Shown here piece by piece: positions 1 through 13,100 of a stretch of DNA of 64,000 nucleotides; positions within the stretch are counted from its first letter, which is position 1; each line of letters starts with the position of its first letter. The notes beneath the pieces were generated by a model. That model was not told the DNA's origin. It saw only the letters and a program-made list of their open reading frames with translations, and searched no databases. The position numbers were made by a program, and so were the translations under genes. Source of the stretch: Casuarina equisetifolia (taxonomy: Eukaryota > Streptophyta > Magnoliopsida > Fagales > Casuarinaceae); the NCBI GenBank assembly GCA_028551475.1, contig CM052357.1:16477931-16541930 (forward strand), in the 5' to 3' direction.

Positions 1-1222
1 CATTCAAGTTCATTCTTTTCAGATTACATGATAGACAAATTTTCTTTTAATACTTTATTTTTAGATTCTAACTCATACAATCTATCAACCACTTCATTGA
101 ATGTATCATTAAACTCATTAGATAAAGCACAATCCTGACACTTGTTAGATTTACTTATCTCATAGTCATCATAACTCTCCATTCCTATAAAGCATTGAAA
201 GTTTCTTTCCTCCTCTTCTTCATCAAGGGATGAGTTATCTTCATCCTAAATAGGCATTAATTCACTTTTTTTAGCATACCTTTCTACTCCTATGAAGCAT
301 TTGTTTGTTGTCTCTATTGCTTCCTTATCCAAAGATGAGTCATCATCCCAAGTAGCCACCAACACTTTCTTTTTTGACTTTATGTCCTTCTTTGTCTTAA
401 AAGTTGAGTTGTTTGCCTTTATATGACCTTGTTTCTTATAGTCAAGATAAAAATCTTCAATAGCCCTTATTGCATTCTTACCTTTTGCTTTGTAAAACTT
501 TCTTATTTTTTAAGCAAGGCAAAATCATCATTAGAATCAAAATTATCATTATTAGTCATAACAATCTTAAAAGCAATATTTTTATCTATTTTCCTAGATT
601 CCTCTTTGTGCTTAATTCTCCTATTAACTTGAAATTCATATGTTAGTAGAGATCCTAGCAATTCATCTAACTTCATTTCATTCAAATTATTAGCTTATTC
701 TATGGCAATTCTTTTAGCATCCTAACTGTCAGCCAAACATGCTAATATCTTTTTGACTAATTTCTTATTTGGATAGTGCTTTCCTAGCAATGTAAGTTTA
801 GTAACAATATCATAAAATCTAGCAAATATATTAGAAATACTTTTACTGAGTTTCATCATAAACAATTCATAGTTATAAACCAACATGTCAATCTTAGAGT
901 TTTTAAATTTTTTGGTTCCTTCATGCAAGACCTTTAATTTATCCCAAAGCTCTTTTATTGTTTGACAAGTAGAGATTTTATTATATTCAGATGCAGTCAA
1001 AGAATAATACAACATAGTCATAGCTTTACCATTTTTCTCCATTTCTTTAAAGACATCATTTGACCAAAGAAAAGGTGATTCTTTGGGTATTTCTATTGTT
1101 TTGTTTATTTTTCATGATTTTACATCCTGTCCCATTATGTACATTTTCATTATATTTTTCCAATGGTTATAGTTTGTAACATCAAACATGGGTGGTTTAT
1201 TAAAGGTTAATATGGCAGCCAT
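1..1222 (-). pseudogene. Ty1/copia gag remnant (Sirevirus-like), broken
   Basis: Reads on the minus strand from an ATG at 1222. The N-terminus has the copia gag pattern NKPPMFD...NYNHWK. The next segment (about 1042-722) has the UBN2-type gag helices, with LYYSLTASEYN, ELWDKLKVLHEG and YELFMMKLSKSISNIFARF. The following segment (685-503) has the MKLDELLGSLLTYE block, and an acidic, lysine-rich spacer with VLVATWDDDSS follows near 300-390. Gag normally packages element RNA into virus-like particles in the cytoplasm. This copy is dead: a stop lies after GQDVKS near 1110, another near 720, and the zinc knuckle at 408-449 has lost all three cysteines. The pol half would lie left of the window. 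The PBS at 1279-1296 and the LTR at 1299-2888 belong to the same element. Confidence 0.85.
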
Positions 1223-1278
1223 TTTGGTTGCTATGCAAATCTCACTAATATTTAACTAAATTTGGTTATAGTAAAGAT

Positions 1279-1296
1279 AGCCTAGCTCTAATGCCA
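1279..1296 (-). other. Primer-binding site, initiator-Met tRNA type
   Basis: The minus strand reads TGGCATTAGAGCTAGGCT, a decayed form of the TGGTATCAGAGC primer site complementary to initiator methionine tRNA. It lies two bases inside the LTR end at 1299 and about 60 bases before the gag start, as expected for a copia element. Confidence 0.75.
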
Positions 1297-1298
1297 CT

Positions 1299-2888
1299 TG
1301 TTTGATCCTATAGCAACCTAAGAAGGGGGGTAACTTAGGTTTATCAAAAATTCTTTTGTCTATTTCATTTTTCCAATGTAAAGCAATCAATGCAGCAAGT
1401 AAATTTATCACACAAGACAAAGACAGATTATTGGTAGGTAGTTTAGCTTAAGCCATCTTGGCATTTTCTCCACCCCATTCTAGCAATAATCTGCTAGAGT
1501 CACTATCTAGTCAATTAACAAATTGATTACAAAGAAAAGTCACTTTCCTAATCCTAGTTACAAATTTTCTCCCCAAGAATTTCAACAATAAGTAACAATT
1601 AAGTAAAAATTTCAAATTCAACTTCTATAAGATATGAATTTAAGTTTGAAAGCTTTAAACAAGTCTTAAAGACTTAATACAAAATGATATGGACAAAGTC
1701 ATAAAATCACATGAACCCTAACACTGTTCACTCGTATGAAATCAACTTAAATATGATATGAATTAAAGAGCAATTTGATTTCTTAACAAGTGTATCAAAG
1801 TAGTAATGATCTCAAAGTAAAATCACTAAAATGAAGAAGCCATTTTGTGAGCTTGAAGAGCTTGAGAAAGAAGTAAGAGTTGCTTGATTAATGCTTGCTT
1901 GCTCTATAATTTTTGGACCCTCTAATAATAGTGAGTATAATGCTTTTAAGTAACTTCAAAATAATTCACCTTTCACCTCTAAATAGCTATTTTGATATTT
2001 TTAAGGTAAGTCACTTCTTATTCTTGTTGGAGCCCTAATTTTTGTCTAACTTCATGTTGTTTAGAGAGGAAGCAGAAAGGTTTCTATTCTATCTTAATGC
2101 CATTCAAAATCATGCTCCAAAACACCACCATTTCATCTAGATTTTGAGTTACTAAATCAAAGCTTTGTAGACCAAAAATGGGTTATCAAGTCAAAATATA
2201 GGTCTCTCTTGAATCCTCCTTAACCCTTTTTAATCTTGAAGTAATTCTTTATGGGTGCTTTATAGATTGATAAAAAAAAACGTCTTACTTACAAAAGCCC
2301 CATAATTTTGGCTTTAGAAATTCTTTCATCTACTTCCAATTTCTCTTTTAAGCAATTAGGTTAGAATTGTGAAGAACACCTTAATCTCTTCAAATTAATC
2401 TTCTTTGAGCAATGGGTTGTTGATTTTTCTTCATAGATTTTTTCTACTTTTTATTAGCTTTCAAATGAATCATTTTCCAACTTGAATGAATCAATCATTG
2501 GCAGCCAAATTTAATGACAAATTTGGAGCATTTCTAGGTCATCGAACATAGGTTGCATAGAAGCTTTTGGGTTGAGTCGATCTACTAGGTCGTAGGTCAT
2601 AACCACAAACATGGGTGGCACTTCTAGACCATGGGTCATGGGCTTGCGCCTTTGGATCCTTGTTTTGTTCACGTTGGGTTTAGGTTACATGAGCCTAACT
2701 ATGTTTGGGCTCGCGTTGCTTTGGGCTTCGCTGGTTTGAGCTTCTACAAGCTATATTAAATGGTCCATTTTCCTACAAAATATTTTCATATATATTTTTC
2801 TTATAAAAACTCATAAATAAAATAATTATAATATTTTAATATTATAATTTCCTATTTTTCATTATCAAAATATTAATATATTTCAACA
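1299..2888 (-). repeat. 5' LTR of the minus-strand Sirevirus-like copia element
   Basis: The minus strand starts TGTTGAAATATATT at 2888 and ends GGATCAAACA at 1299, giving TGTTG...AACA ends and 1590 bp. The inner end abuts the PBS. Length and terminal sequence match the LTRs at 15016-16636, 55078-56488 and 58660-60241. A perfect palindrome (TTATAATATT, two bases, AATATTATAA) lies at 2826-2847 inside U3. The outer end cuts into a plus-strand copia pol frame. The second target duplication would be outside the window. Confidence 0.7.
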
Positions 2889-2894
2889 TTAATG

Positions 2895-4150
2895 ATCTTG
2901 AGGGAGAGAGTTGGCTATTAGTAAGAATGTCATTTTCCATGAGGATTTATTTCCTTTTGCTCAAGCTTCTCTGTCTTTTTCCCTTTTTGCATCATCTGAT
3001 GATGTTCTAGAGTTTACCCGCACTCTATGTAACACTAAGTTTGGGGGTCCTTCATTAGCCACTATAGCTCCTATTATTGTCTCAATCCATGTGGTCTTTG
3101 GAGATATGACTTTGTCTATTGAACCTCTACCTAACTAGCCATTAGTCATTATACTTGTGACAACAACTTAGCTACCCTAAGCCATTTAGATTGTTCCCAT
3201 TAGCCACTCATATGATCTATGACTATATCTTCCCCACCATATCCTTTTCTCTTACACCTATTCTTTGCATCCTATTTCTCATGTCCTTTCTTATCATCAT
3301 CTAAGCCCATAACATGATCATTTTGTGTCCTCTATTTCTAGCACCACTAAACTCACCTCCTATTGGTAGGTAGTTCTTAACTTTAGATAGTTTACAAGGA
3401 GATTCAAGCATTAAAGTGTATCATGCATGGGATCTACTTTCTCTTTTTGTAGGACATAAATTCACTAGATGTAAGTGAGCTTGTAAAGTTAAATATGTTG
3501 ATGGTATTATTGAAAGTATAAGGTGTGCCTTGATGCAAATGGATACAACTAGTATAAGCCATTAATCATGAGGAGACCTTCTCTTTTGTTGGAAAGATGA
3601 TTACAATTCACATTTTGGTCACTTTGGTAGCTACTAGCATTGGAAAAGCATTAGCTAGATGTATATAATGTTTTCCTTTAGGGAAATTTAGATGCTAAAG
3701 TTAATATGATAGTTTTAGAGGGCATTCAACACCATGAGGGCACAAGATATCTCACCTATGGAAGTCATTTCATGGAATCAAATAGGCATCACAAAATTGA
3801 TATCATAAGTTCATGAGTGCCTTAATTGAAGACAACTTTTGTCAATCATACCAAGATCACTCATTGTATATCAAGAAAGTAAGTAAAGGACTCTTTATTG
3901 TTTTTATCTATTTTGATGATATTTTGATAACAATAGAAAATGATTCTACTATTTAGGAGTTCAAAAATTACCTTGCATTCCAAGTTTCACATAAAGGACC
4001 TTGGCTTGGTTAAACACTTTTTTGAAATTGAGATAGCATGGTCAAAAATCAGATTTGTGCTTAACCAAAAAAGGATATACTTTTGAGCTCATTTCAAAGT
4101 GTGGATTAGCTAGGAGTAAGTCTTCTATGACACCTTTGGAATAGAATTAT
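2895..4150 (+). pseudogene. Ty1/copia pol remnant, integrase tail to reverse transcriptase
   Basis: The first part (2911-3138) reads ISKNVIFHEDLFPFA, the standard segment between integrase and reverse transcriptase in copia polyproteins. Near 3450 comes a damaged version of the WVYK...DGTIERYKARLVAKG block. At about 3840-4130 the RT core is clear, with SYQDHSLYIKK, a YFDDILIT active site (usual form YVDD) and a following KDLG...VKHF-like segment. Reverse transcriptase would copy element RNA into DNA. Many stops and frameshifts make this copy non-functional. It was cut on its 5' side by the minus-strand element ending at 2888, so the rest of this plus-strand element should lie left of the window. 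Confidence 0.75.
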
Positions 4151-4259
4151 TAATGCACCAATCTGCATTATGATGAAGCTCTTTAGTGTTGTGAAATCTT
4201 TAAGCATATCATGCAAAAGTCTCTAACCATATCCTTGTTTAGAAATGAAGTCTTCAACT

Positions 4260-4500
4260 ACATATAGAGAATGGAAAATGACTTGGTAACAAGAGTGTTT
4301 CCTCATAATCAACACCATATTCAAGCATGAGTATTTTTAATTTTATTTTTTTACCACTAGTATTCCTCATGCACTTGACCGAATTTTGTTATCACTTACG
4401 GCCGATTCTAGTTTCTCAGGAGCCACATCTACCAATTCCCAAGTGTGGGATTCTATACAAGCGTGTAACTCTTAGAAATGACTAATTTCCAACAAAATAA
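4260..4500 (-). pseudogene. Ty1/copia reverse transcriptase scrap, opposite strand
   Basis: On the minus strand, about 4490-4400 reads ELHACIESHTWELVDV, matching the copia segment ELHALE.N.TWELV that opens the RT domain. A second segment near 4320 reads YGVDYEETLL, matching the GIDYEETFAPVA block. The two are joined by damaged sequence. The plus-strand RT remnant ends just before this, so two copia fragments meet tail to tail near 4150-4260. No ends were found. Confidence 0.5.
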
Positions 4501-7500
4501 AGTACAAAGTCAGTACTAGCATCACAAAAGTAATGGACTCAAAAAAGTGAAAATGATAACTACCGAAACGAAAAGTTGGTACTCCTACCTAAATAAAATA
4601 ATGAATTTAAGAACAGCAAATGGAATTTGACTCGAAAGCGGTAGTGTGGAGATCAATAGAGAAAGTTAGGTCAATGGAGGAAACTATTGTTCAGTTGAGA
4701 GCTATTAAAATAGGTGCATAACTAAAGGCACATGAGGGAAAATTAAAAAACTAACAAACATCTTATATTGAAAAATCTACATGGCATGAAATGCATAAAC
4801 GTCCAGAAATAGGGTCATAGCAATGATGCAGCAATATCATAACAAAGGAATCAACATAAACAACAACAACATTCCAAACTAATGCATTCAAATGATTCGA
4901 AAGAACAAAACAAGTACAGCCAAAGACTTTAAAGTTGGCATCTCATATATTGGTTCATATAAGGATCTATTACATGAAGTGAAAGTTAATTTATGACGTG
5001 AATGAACATTTGGGTCCTTTCTTCATGTAGACTTTTAAGGCAAAAATTAGACAGGGATGCATTTTATTTTAAAGTATCTAGGACGATCAAATTTTGTAAA
5101 TTAATTTGAACAATCATGATTATCCGAAAGAATCAAATGTCTACTGTTTAATAAAATGCTTGAGAAACTTTAGACAAATCTTGAATAATATTTGTATGAG
5201 GCCTTAAGTGTAATGATTTTTTTCCCCAAACAATTCAACAAAATAGTAACACCTCCCATGATTGTTATTGGTGTATGTCTTTAAAATGAGACGTATAAGG
5301 ATAAGAGGTTTTTATTTGGAGTTATGATATATATAAGAAGACTTAGTACTATCATAATCCATATACAAACCTGATAGTCCTAAGTCTTTTTATATATATC
5401 AAGACTTAGGACTCTCATCTTAACCATTAAATGTTACATACTGAACATTCGGAGAAATAACTAACGCAAGAGTGCCAAATACTTTACAAGAATAGACGGA
5501 ACAATGACAATTGATGCAACCGAGATAAGATACTACAAAAAGAGAGAGTCCAAAGGCTCCTAACTTATGACTTGTTCATTGAAGCGGCCAATTAGTAGAT
5601 CATATGTATAATAAACCTGATTAATAAATTTTAATTCTAACCTTATTCACAATGTTCTCCAAGAGGAAAAAAAGGTTTTATTGACAATCCTGGATTAAAT
5701 TAAAATTTAGACACAAGTAAATCAACTGTTGAAATAAAACTTACAAGACTAAAACTGTTTTAGATCTACTGCTGTCAACTATTGACTTCTAACAAACTTG
5801 GTCAAATTAAAATCAATGTAAAAGCAAGATCATGCTTATTAATAAAAATCTATAATCAGCCATTCCTATGAAGAAAGCCGCACCATATATATACTCAAAT
5901 ACTATATTTACGATCACCAAACACCACACTTTTATCTAATTGCACCAAAAACACAGAGACACAATATTAAGGAACTGAAGTACCTAATCATTAGGTTGAA
6001 CTAGAGAATCAACTTGACGTGAGATGAGAACGAATTTTAACTTGCAATTGATCATCTAATTCAACATTTGGTATGTTGACCTCTAATCGAAGGTCTAGAT
6101 GGATAGTTAAAAAATCTCTTTTTATATTTTCTTATTTAACCAATAATTGTTTCCAAGCCAAAATTAGCCGTTATGACACATCATGCACCCAGCCTAAAAA
6201 TGTTGCATAAAAGGATATTTGGCAACGCCATCATGATTTTTGACAGAAAATACCCATCATCTTCTATTCATTTCCAGAAAATTTATTTTGATGAATCCTT
6301 TAGATAAATAGAGACAAAACTAAGATGCCCAAAATCAAATGGAAGCTATTATTGACAAGAAATAAGAAAAATTCAAACTTATGCCAGTACTGAAGTCCCT
6401 GAAAAGAATGCCACCAGGTCTTTGTTGTACTTGGATCTTTTGATCCCTGAATGATTCTTTTAAACTCAATGAAGGGTACCAATGATGTGAACAAATAAAA
6501 ATTGAACAATTACATGTAAACATTCCTTATGGAATTACCAAAATGGAAGATGTTTGTTAGCATTAAAGCTAAATTAAGAAAGCGGGTTTAAATTCGTTAA
6601 CTATATATGTTACCGATATTTTCCCCCCAAATTGATTAAGTCATCACAAGAATAGAGATTAGTAATATTGGTACAATATTACTAAACCTTAATAGAGTTT
6701 AGGGTAGGGTTTCGTAAATTTCATTGGATACAGTATATCTGAGTTAGTCGAACCACAAGAATAGAGAGAAAAATTGCAAACAATATGAGTCGTTCCGCCC
6801 AAGAAATTCTAAGCACCTATATTCACTTCACCTCTAACTAGTTAGTTAGAGAGATACTCCACTAACCAATAATTTTTCTGATTTTTCAATCTCGACCCAA
6901 CAACACCCGAATCTTTCAGCGTCCTAAAAGACTCGACACTCCACTATGTTTTCACACCATAGGGCTTATAACACGACCAATTTCACTGATTCGTGTATAA
7001 ACACAACAAACCTTAAGCTGGCTTCTACTTGGGTTCTTGCACAAATAACCCTAGATGATTCTTGCAATAAATATGCAAGAACATTATTCAAGAGCAGCAC
7101 AAAAGTTTTTTTTTTTTTAAATTATTAGGTTAACGTAGGATGTGAAAGATTTGAATGTCAAACATTAGATCTTTTGTTTCCAGGTGGTATGGTGTTCAAT
7201 TGAGCCACATGCCTATTAACAAGAGCAGCATAACATACACTTGAAAGAGCATCATAGAGCTTTGAAACATTCTTGCACATTAACCGATTTTTGGGTGTAG
7301 CCCAGTTCTATTTTCAGAGAGAGGAAGTACCATAGGTTTTCTTCCTTCCAATAGGATGGAAAGAACGATAAACCCCTTTGAAATTTCCAGCCGTTGAGCT
7401 TGAGAAAGACTACAAAAATCCCCCGGATCAGCTATAACTCATAATAGCAAATGAGGGCCGGCTTGATTTTGCCTTTCTTCTTTAGGTTTCCTTCTAAAAA

Positions 7501-7849
7501 AGATGTATTTTTACAGTTTACTCTTTACAAAAAAGTTTGTGTTTCGCTCCTTGAATCTTGTATATGTGATTTGCATCTCTTAGAATGAAGTACAATTGGC
7601 TAGTAGGATCCTTCACCGTATCATTCATAATCTAAAGAGACAAATTACACATTGTAGTCTTTTGTACGTACCTATTTCATGTTCGGACATTGATGGTTAG
7701 TGGAACATGTATTTTTGGGGTCATATCCTCTTAATCTTGTAAGGATTCCTTAGTCTTGTAAGACAGGTTTTGCTATAATGACCAAGTCATTTACAATACA
7801 TACAACGTGTCTCACAATTTACATTCATACTTTTGTTGCAAGTTAATTA
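4501..7849. other. Unassigned intergenic stretch
   Basis: AT-rich DNA with no convincing gene, exon series or LTR end. All open frames are short (69 codons or fewer) and have no recognisable domain. It holds the 29-bp hairpin at 5326-5400, and a small palindrome at 6661-6683 with ten-base arms (AGTAATATTG and CAATATTACT) around three bases. Confidence 0.5.
5326..5400. repeat. 29-bp inverted repeat (hairpin)
   Basis: Arms at 5326-5354 and 5372-5400 pair in 27 of 29 positions around a 17-base loop. The sequence carries the TATATATA and AGACTTAG blocks on both arms. It could be the core of a small MITE or a fold-back, or a miRNA-like stem; nothing in the flanks decides between these. Confidence 0.75.
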
Positions 7850-8890
7850 TATTCTCTATTATTTTGCTTCCTTTCGTTATGTCTCTAACCAAAATATTTG
7901 AGTCTTTCAATAGTTTCAGTTTCAGTTTCTAACTTTTCAATTTTGCAAGCAAGTTATTCTTTCTCAATTAAGATTTCATCTTCTAATTGTAGTGTTTTCA
8001 CATCTCTTCTTGTTTTTCCAATACATTGTACTTAGAGCAAATGCATTTTGAATTTCATAGTGGGAGTGATTTTAGAAATAGGAGTTGCTTTACCCAAAAT
8101 TCTTCTTTAGTCTCCATCAAGCATGTGTTTGCAAGTTCTTCCCCTTTTTCTTCTTAAGATGAGGAGTATTCATTATTCCAAGCTACAAACATTGCTTTCT
8201 TTTCATATCTGGTTATATATATATATCTTTCATATTTGTATTCCAATCTTTGACATATCTTATTTTTCCATTCAAAACATAAGTTTCTGTCGTAGGATTT
8301 TAGCAATTTTTCCCCTTTTTTTGCCATTTTCTTTCTTATAGAATCTTTAAATCTTCTTGGTTGCATAGTTAATTCGTTGTCATCTATTCCTCTAATGATT
8401 CAATTTCGCATGAGATAGCCTTGAAGACTGCACTCTCTCTTTTTTTTTTTTTTTTCTGTGTTACTTCCTTCTTCTCCTTTTCTCTTGTAATCATTTGGAT
8501 TTCATGGGTTCACTTGATCCTAGCAGTTTATTAAAAGACAAGATATCGAGTTCTTTTGCCTCTTTTATGGCTGTCTTTTTCACATCCATGTTTTGGGGAG
8601 GAATCCTACTTTTCTTTTTGACTAATTCATCATTTGTAGGCTTTCCCTAATAGTCTCATTATAAGATTATCTCATCAAATCTACACACATCTCCCTTATT
8701 GCTATAATAGGTCCCATTAAAATTAGTTCATAGTCATGGACCAACTTTACAATCTTGGATTGTGTGATCTGCTTTATTCCTTGGAAGATCTCTTAGTTTT
8801 TCCTAGGTTTCATTAGAAACATCAGACCCTATTACATTCAAATTGACTAAGACCACTATTTAGCATAATTGTTGCTCTACAATTTTGATT
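7850..8890 (-). pseudogene. Decayed copia gag and gag-pol spacer
   Basis: On the minus strand, from about 8890 downwards, pieces of the UBN2 gag domain appear in changing frames: a VHDYEL-like segment, GKAYTNDELV-like and LPKTWDVKKTAIKEAK-like segments (about 8660-8560), then LSFNKLLGS. After 8366 comes KKAMFVAWNNEYSSS, the Lys-rich to acidic spacer that follows the zinc knuckle in Sirevirus-type copia gag, and then a weak coiled-coil-like stretch to about 7850. Stops and frameshifts occur every few dozen codons, so only old debris remains. No LTR or PBS was found for it. Confidence 0.55.
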
Positions 8891-9720
8891 CCATGCGGTT
8901 TATCACGACTGCAGTCCACCTTTACATTCTGGGGATTCTTATCCCCTTTTCAGTGATGAAGCAGGTATCAAGTTTTCGGCTTATCACAAGTCTATTGAGA
9001 TATTTGGAACGTTTTTGATAATTTGAAAATACTATTTAATTTGTAATATCTTACCAACCAAGTTGTAACTTTTAACTTGTGTTCAGCAGTTCAACTCGTA
9101 ATTAGAGTTTACATTTACTCTATTGAATCTGTATATCTTATGCTCTTTCATATGGGACCCGGGAGCAAGGCAAAATAATTAAGCCTTCATGAAAGAGAAG
9201 AAACTTTTCCATTAAAGCTCATGCGTGCGTTCACAAGTGACAAAACAAGAACCAAGAAAGTTCTTCGGTGGGTCTAACAGGTGGGTCCAGCTTGTTGACA
9301 AAAACGTTGCTTGATTCGTGCGGCCTATAGACAAAAAGAGAGATAACCTTGTTTAGACTATCGAAGAGAGAATTCTAGTATGCATTCATAAGTCCAGTTC
9401 ACGTGTTGACTCAAGCCCGACAGAATAAGGGGAAAGCATGAAGTTGTCTCACTGAAGGCAAAGAAAGAACAAGGAAGTCGCACGACATTGTCACGAGAAA
9501 GAAAAAGAGAGAGGGATCAAGAAGCTTCTTCACGAAAGCACGAAACAAAAAGCTTACCGTTTTGGTGGAATATCATGTCGATCTTCATCAATGTGCAACG
9601 TTTCTCTGCAATGCTGCCCGAAAGCAGTCAAAATTGGTTCAACGTCTCACTGGCTTTTGAAAAGGAAAAGAGTCTTTTCCTAACACGCTTGGAATATAAA
9701 CTCTAACATTTATCATTATT
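8891..9720. other. Unassigned stretch
   Basis: No supported gene. The one longer open frame (9488-9706) is rich in charged low-complexity residues at its start and resembles nothing I know. Confidence 0.4.
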
Positions 9721-10140
9721 TAGTTTTGTTTCTTCCTAAATCTCAATGATATACAGTTCTCAATAAGTCAGGAGTGGCTAAGGGAGAGCTCCAGACCATT
9801 GGGTTGGGTTTTGAGACACAAGCCTCCCACCCTTTTATGTGACCAAAAAAAAAATATATATCTCAAGGATATTCAAGTGGATTTCTATTTTTATTTCATT
9901 ATTTAGGTTCAATTGAAATGTTTAATTTTTTTTATTCATTTCTTCCTAAATCTCAATGATATGTTAGTTCTCATAAACTTAGGTAGAGCTAATGGAGGGT
10001 TTCAGACCAATGGACCGGGGTCTGAGACACAAGTCCCCACACCCTTTATATATATATATATATAGATAAATAATCTAAATGGTATTCAATTGGACTTCTA
10101 TTTTAATTTTATTATCTAGGTTGGATTAAAAGGGTGATGT
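9721..10140. repeat. 210-bp direct tandem duplication
   Basis: Two diverged copies at about 9721-9930 and 9931-10140. Both contain TCTTCCTAAATCTCAATGAT (at 9731 and 9941), then a block with CAGACCA...GAGACACAAG and a CACCCTTT block, then GGATATTCAAGTGGA or its counterpart. The second copy carries a short (TA)n run near 10047-10063. Source unknown. Confidence 0.7.
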
Positions 10141-13100
10141 GAATTAACTGATTGAGTTCTTTTATACTTCCTTTCATTTTCTATTGATTGAGCAAATTTG
10201 AGCAAACCGATTTGATTGACCCAGTTGTGGATAATCCATCATAACTAATTGTTGATAACTCAAAGGTCTCAATTTCATTTTTTCCATGTTTATTTCTTCT
10301 TTGTAACCCTACTAAGAAGCTAAGCAACTTAGCCAACAACAATTAGGTTTCATAAATTTTCTTTGCATGTGGGGACAAGATTGGGCCTTGCTAGTTCATA
10401 TAAAGTTTAAATCATCGTGTATTTATAAATTGTATTTCTAAGTGAGTTGGATCGACCTCATCTCAAACTATAAATTCAAGAATGTACCACAAGTCTTTAA
10501 AACTTGGATATAATAAGCCAACTGTCACTTAGTTGGTAATTGTTTGAGAATAAGCTTGTCATCTATATTTAAAAAATTCAAGTTCACACGTTAGGCCTAA
10601 AACACATTAAAAAAGTTAATGAAAAGGATAGAATCATGAAGTCATCTTGTTACCTCTTTACAAATGTGAAAGCATAGAGATCTACTTTCATATATGAAGG
10701 TTTCACATTTTGTGCTTCTATTGGAAAATACGGAGACCAAAGACCAAAGGTGATTGCATGGCTCCTACAAGGTGAAATTTTTTTATTGTGCTTATTAGAA
10801 AATTTCAGTTAGTACTTTTCTAATATTCAAGGGTAGGACCTTTGTTGTTAGCATTCACATGATCAAACTCAAGGGTTATATTTATTGATCCACAGTTTTT
10901 GAGTTCTTGCTATTGCTAGAACAAGAAATCTATTTTCATTTCTTCTGAAAACATTATCGTCTATTGTGATCTAATTAGATTGGGGTTTCATGAAAAGTTG
11001 TATTTCTAGTATTTGAAATTCTATTATCATTATTTTTCTTGATATTTTTATTAAACAGAAACATAAGCGGTTTTTATATAATTTTATTGACTAAATTACT
11101 AAACTGATTCTTGAGATTTATTACATCAATTTGAAAGAATCGAAAAATGTCCTAAATACTTTTGTGGTATACTCTAGTATCAAGTCAATCACTTTGTAAA
11201 ATAAAATTCTAGGTGTTCTCAAACAAAAAATTATATAATTACAATTCTATCATCCAAGTAAAGAAAATCAAAATAATACCAAAGTTAGATAGAAGGTGGT
11301 TTGTGGTTAATTAATAATGTATTAATGAACACGAAATTAATAATCAGCAAAAAGAAATTGTTATCATTTCCTTTCGTATGGCTTCTTATTTTGTCTAATC
11401 GACGATTTTTTAAGAATATTCTTATCAATAGGTCCGAGATCGTAGAATTGTCAAGGTTTGAGCGGATTTGAGGAAATGTCCAAACCACTTTGGACGACCA
11501 ATTTATTTTGGATGATTCAGTTACCATAGGAGCTGAACTGAAGAGATGATTGAACCATTCTTAAAAACTAGTTTGAGTATAATTACTCACTCCTACTAGC
11601 CCTTCAAACGTTCAATAGAAATTTTATTTTTCTCCCATATTTTTGCAGTTCATAACTTTTTTATATATCTATACTGTAAATATGCATTTGCAGGTACAAT
11701 TGTTGTCGTGTGTTCTTGAAGAAAGTAAGATGAATGTTTTAATGGAAGATGGATTTGATATGAAAGCATGGCACAAGGAATTTTAACATGCTTTTTGGAT
11801 TCTTGAGATCGATTCGAAACAAGTCAAAATTATATGGACCCAATTAGTAATTCAATTTGAATTAAATTTAATAATTGGTTGTCAAAACTTATGGCACTTC
11901 ACGGCGCAAATTTTCTTTGACTTATAATTGACTTATGAAAAAATAGCTGCGAAATTTTTTCTTAATTCTAATTCCTAAATAACAAAGAATTAGACAATTT
12001 CAAAGGAAAGACAGCTACGAAATTCAATGTGCTTAAAAAGCCTTGATGTGATTATAACTGCTGTATCCATATTCTGATGGAATTTGTCAATTAAAACTTT
12101 TATTGATAACTCAAATGATGGATAGAATGCTCAAAGTACCACATTAATTGAAATTTGGACATTTTACCCAACTTCTTTTTTTTCTTTTTTAATTTGTGCT
12201 TATTTTTGACGCTTAAGAATATTGCCTAAAGCAGTTACGACATAGTTTCTATAAACTATCTAACATCAACTTCTAGTTCTCTTAATAACGAGGATTATCC
12301 CTTAAGTTTTTTGTCTTGTTGGTAAATCGATTTATCAGAAAGATTTTCCATCAAACAACTATGCTGCATTGTGAAAATCATCTCTTTCCTTTAACTTGCA
12401 TCTAAAACCTGGAATAACGTTTCTTGGTTAACCTACAAATGCCTGTCAATAAGTTTTAAATGGAGTAGTTAATAAAAGGAATAGGAAAAACTATAAACTT
12501 AATGTCTAAATTATTAGAAGTTCCAAAAGAATGTGAACTTTGGTCCCGGAATGGAAGCGAACCGGCAGATCTTGGGCCTGGAGTAGTAGTATGTATCTCT
12601 CGCTGACCACTTTTTCTTTTCTCAAGCGAATACCCATGCAATGTACGTTAGACTAGATATTATAGTTTAATTTTCTTTTTCATTGCTATCCTGGGGTATA
12701 CCTAGAAATATGTTCGATACCAGCCAACTCACCTCGCAATTGACCAACACATGAGCCTTTTACTACCATATTGCCGTTTCTCGTTTGATCGGAGCCAATT
12801 AAACCAAGTATATTGTGAAACATATATGAGATTTTTGAAACAAATTCGAGCAATACTTAAGAGCCCCGGCTTCAAAGTGCCATCTTATATGATAGTGTGC
12901 CATCTAATTTTCTGGCGAATTAATTTTCTTGGGCTTATGCCCAATTGTATAAATTAGTGACAGGACCCATTTCCTAGACTTTAGCTGGATCATTTCAACT
13001 TCTCTCCGTCCTAGACTCTGAGAGTGATGGTGTATTCTTGGGAGAACGGTTTAAGATGAGCCTAATCGAGTCCCTTGGAGCTATCGTTTGGAAAGAGCGA

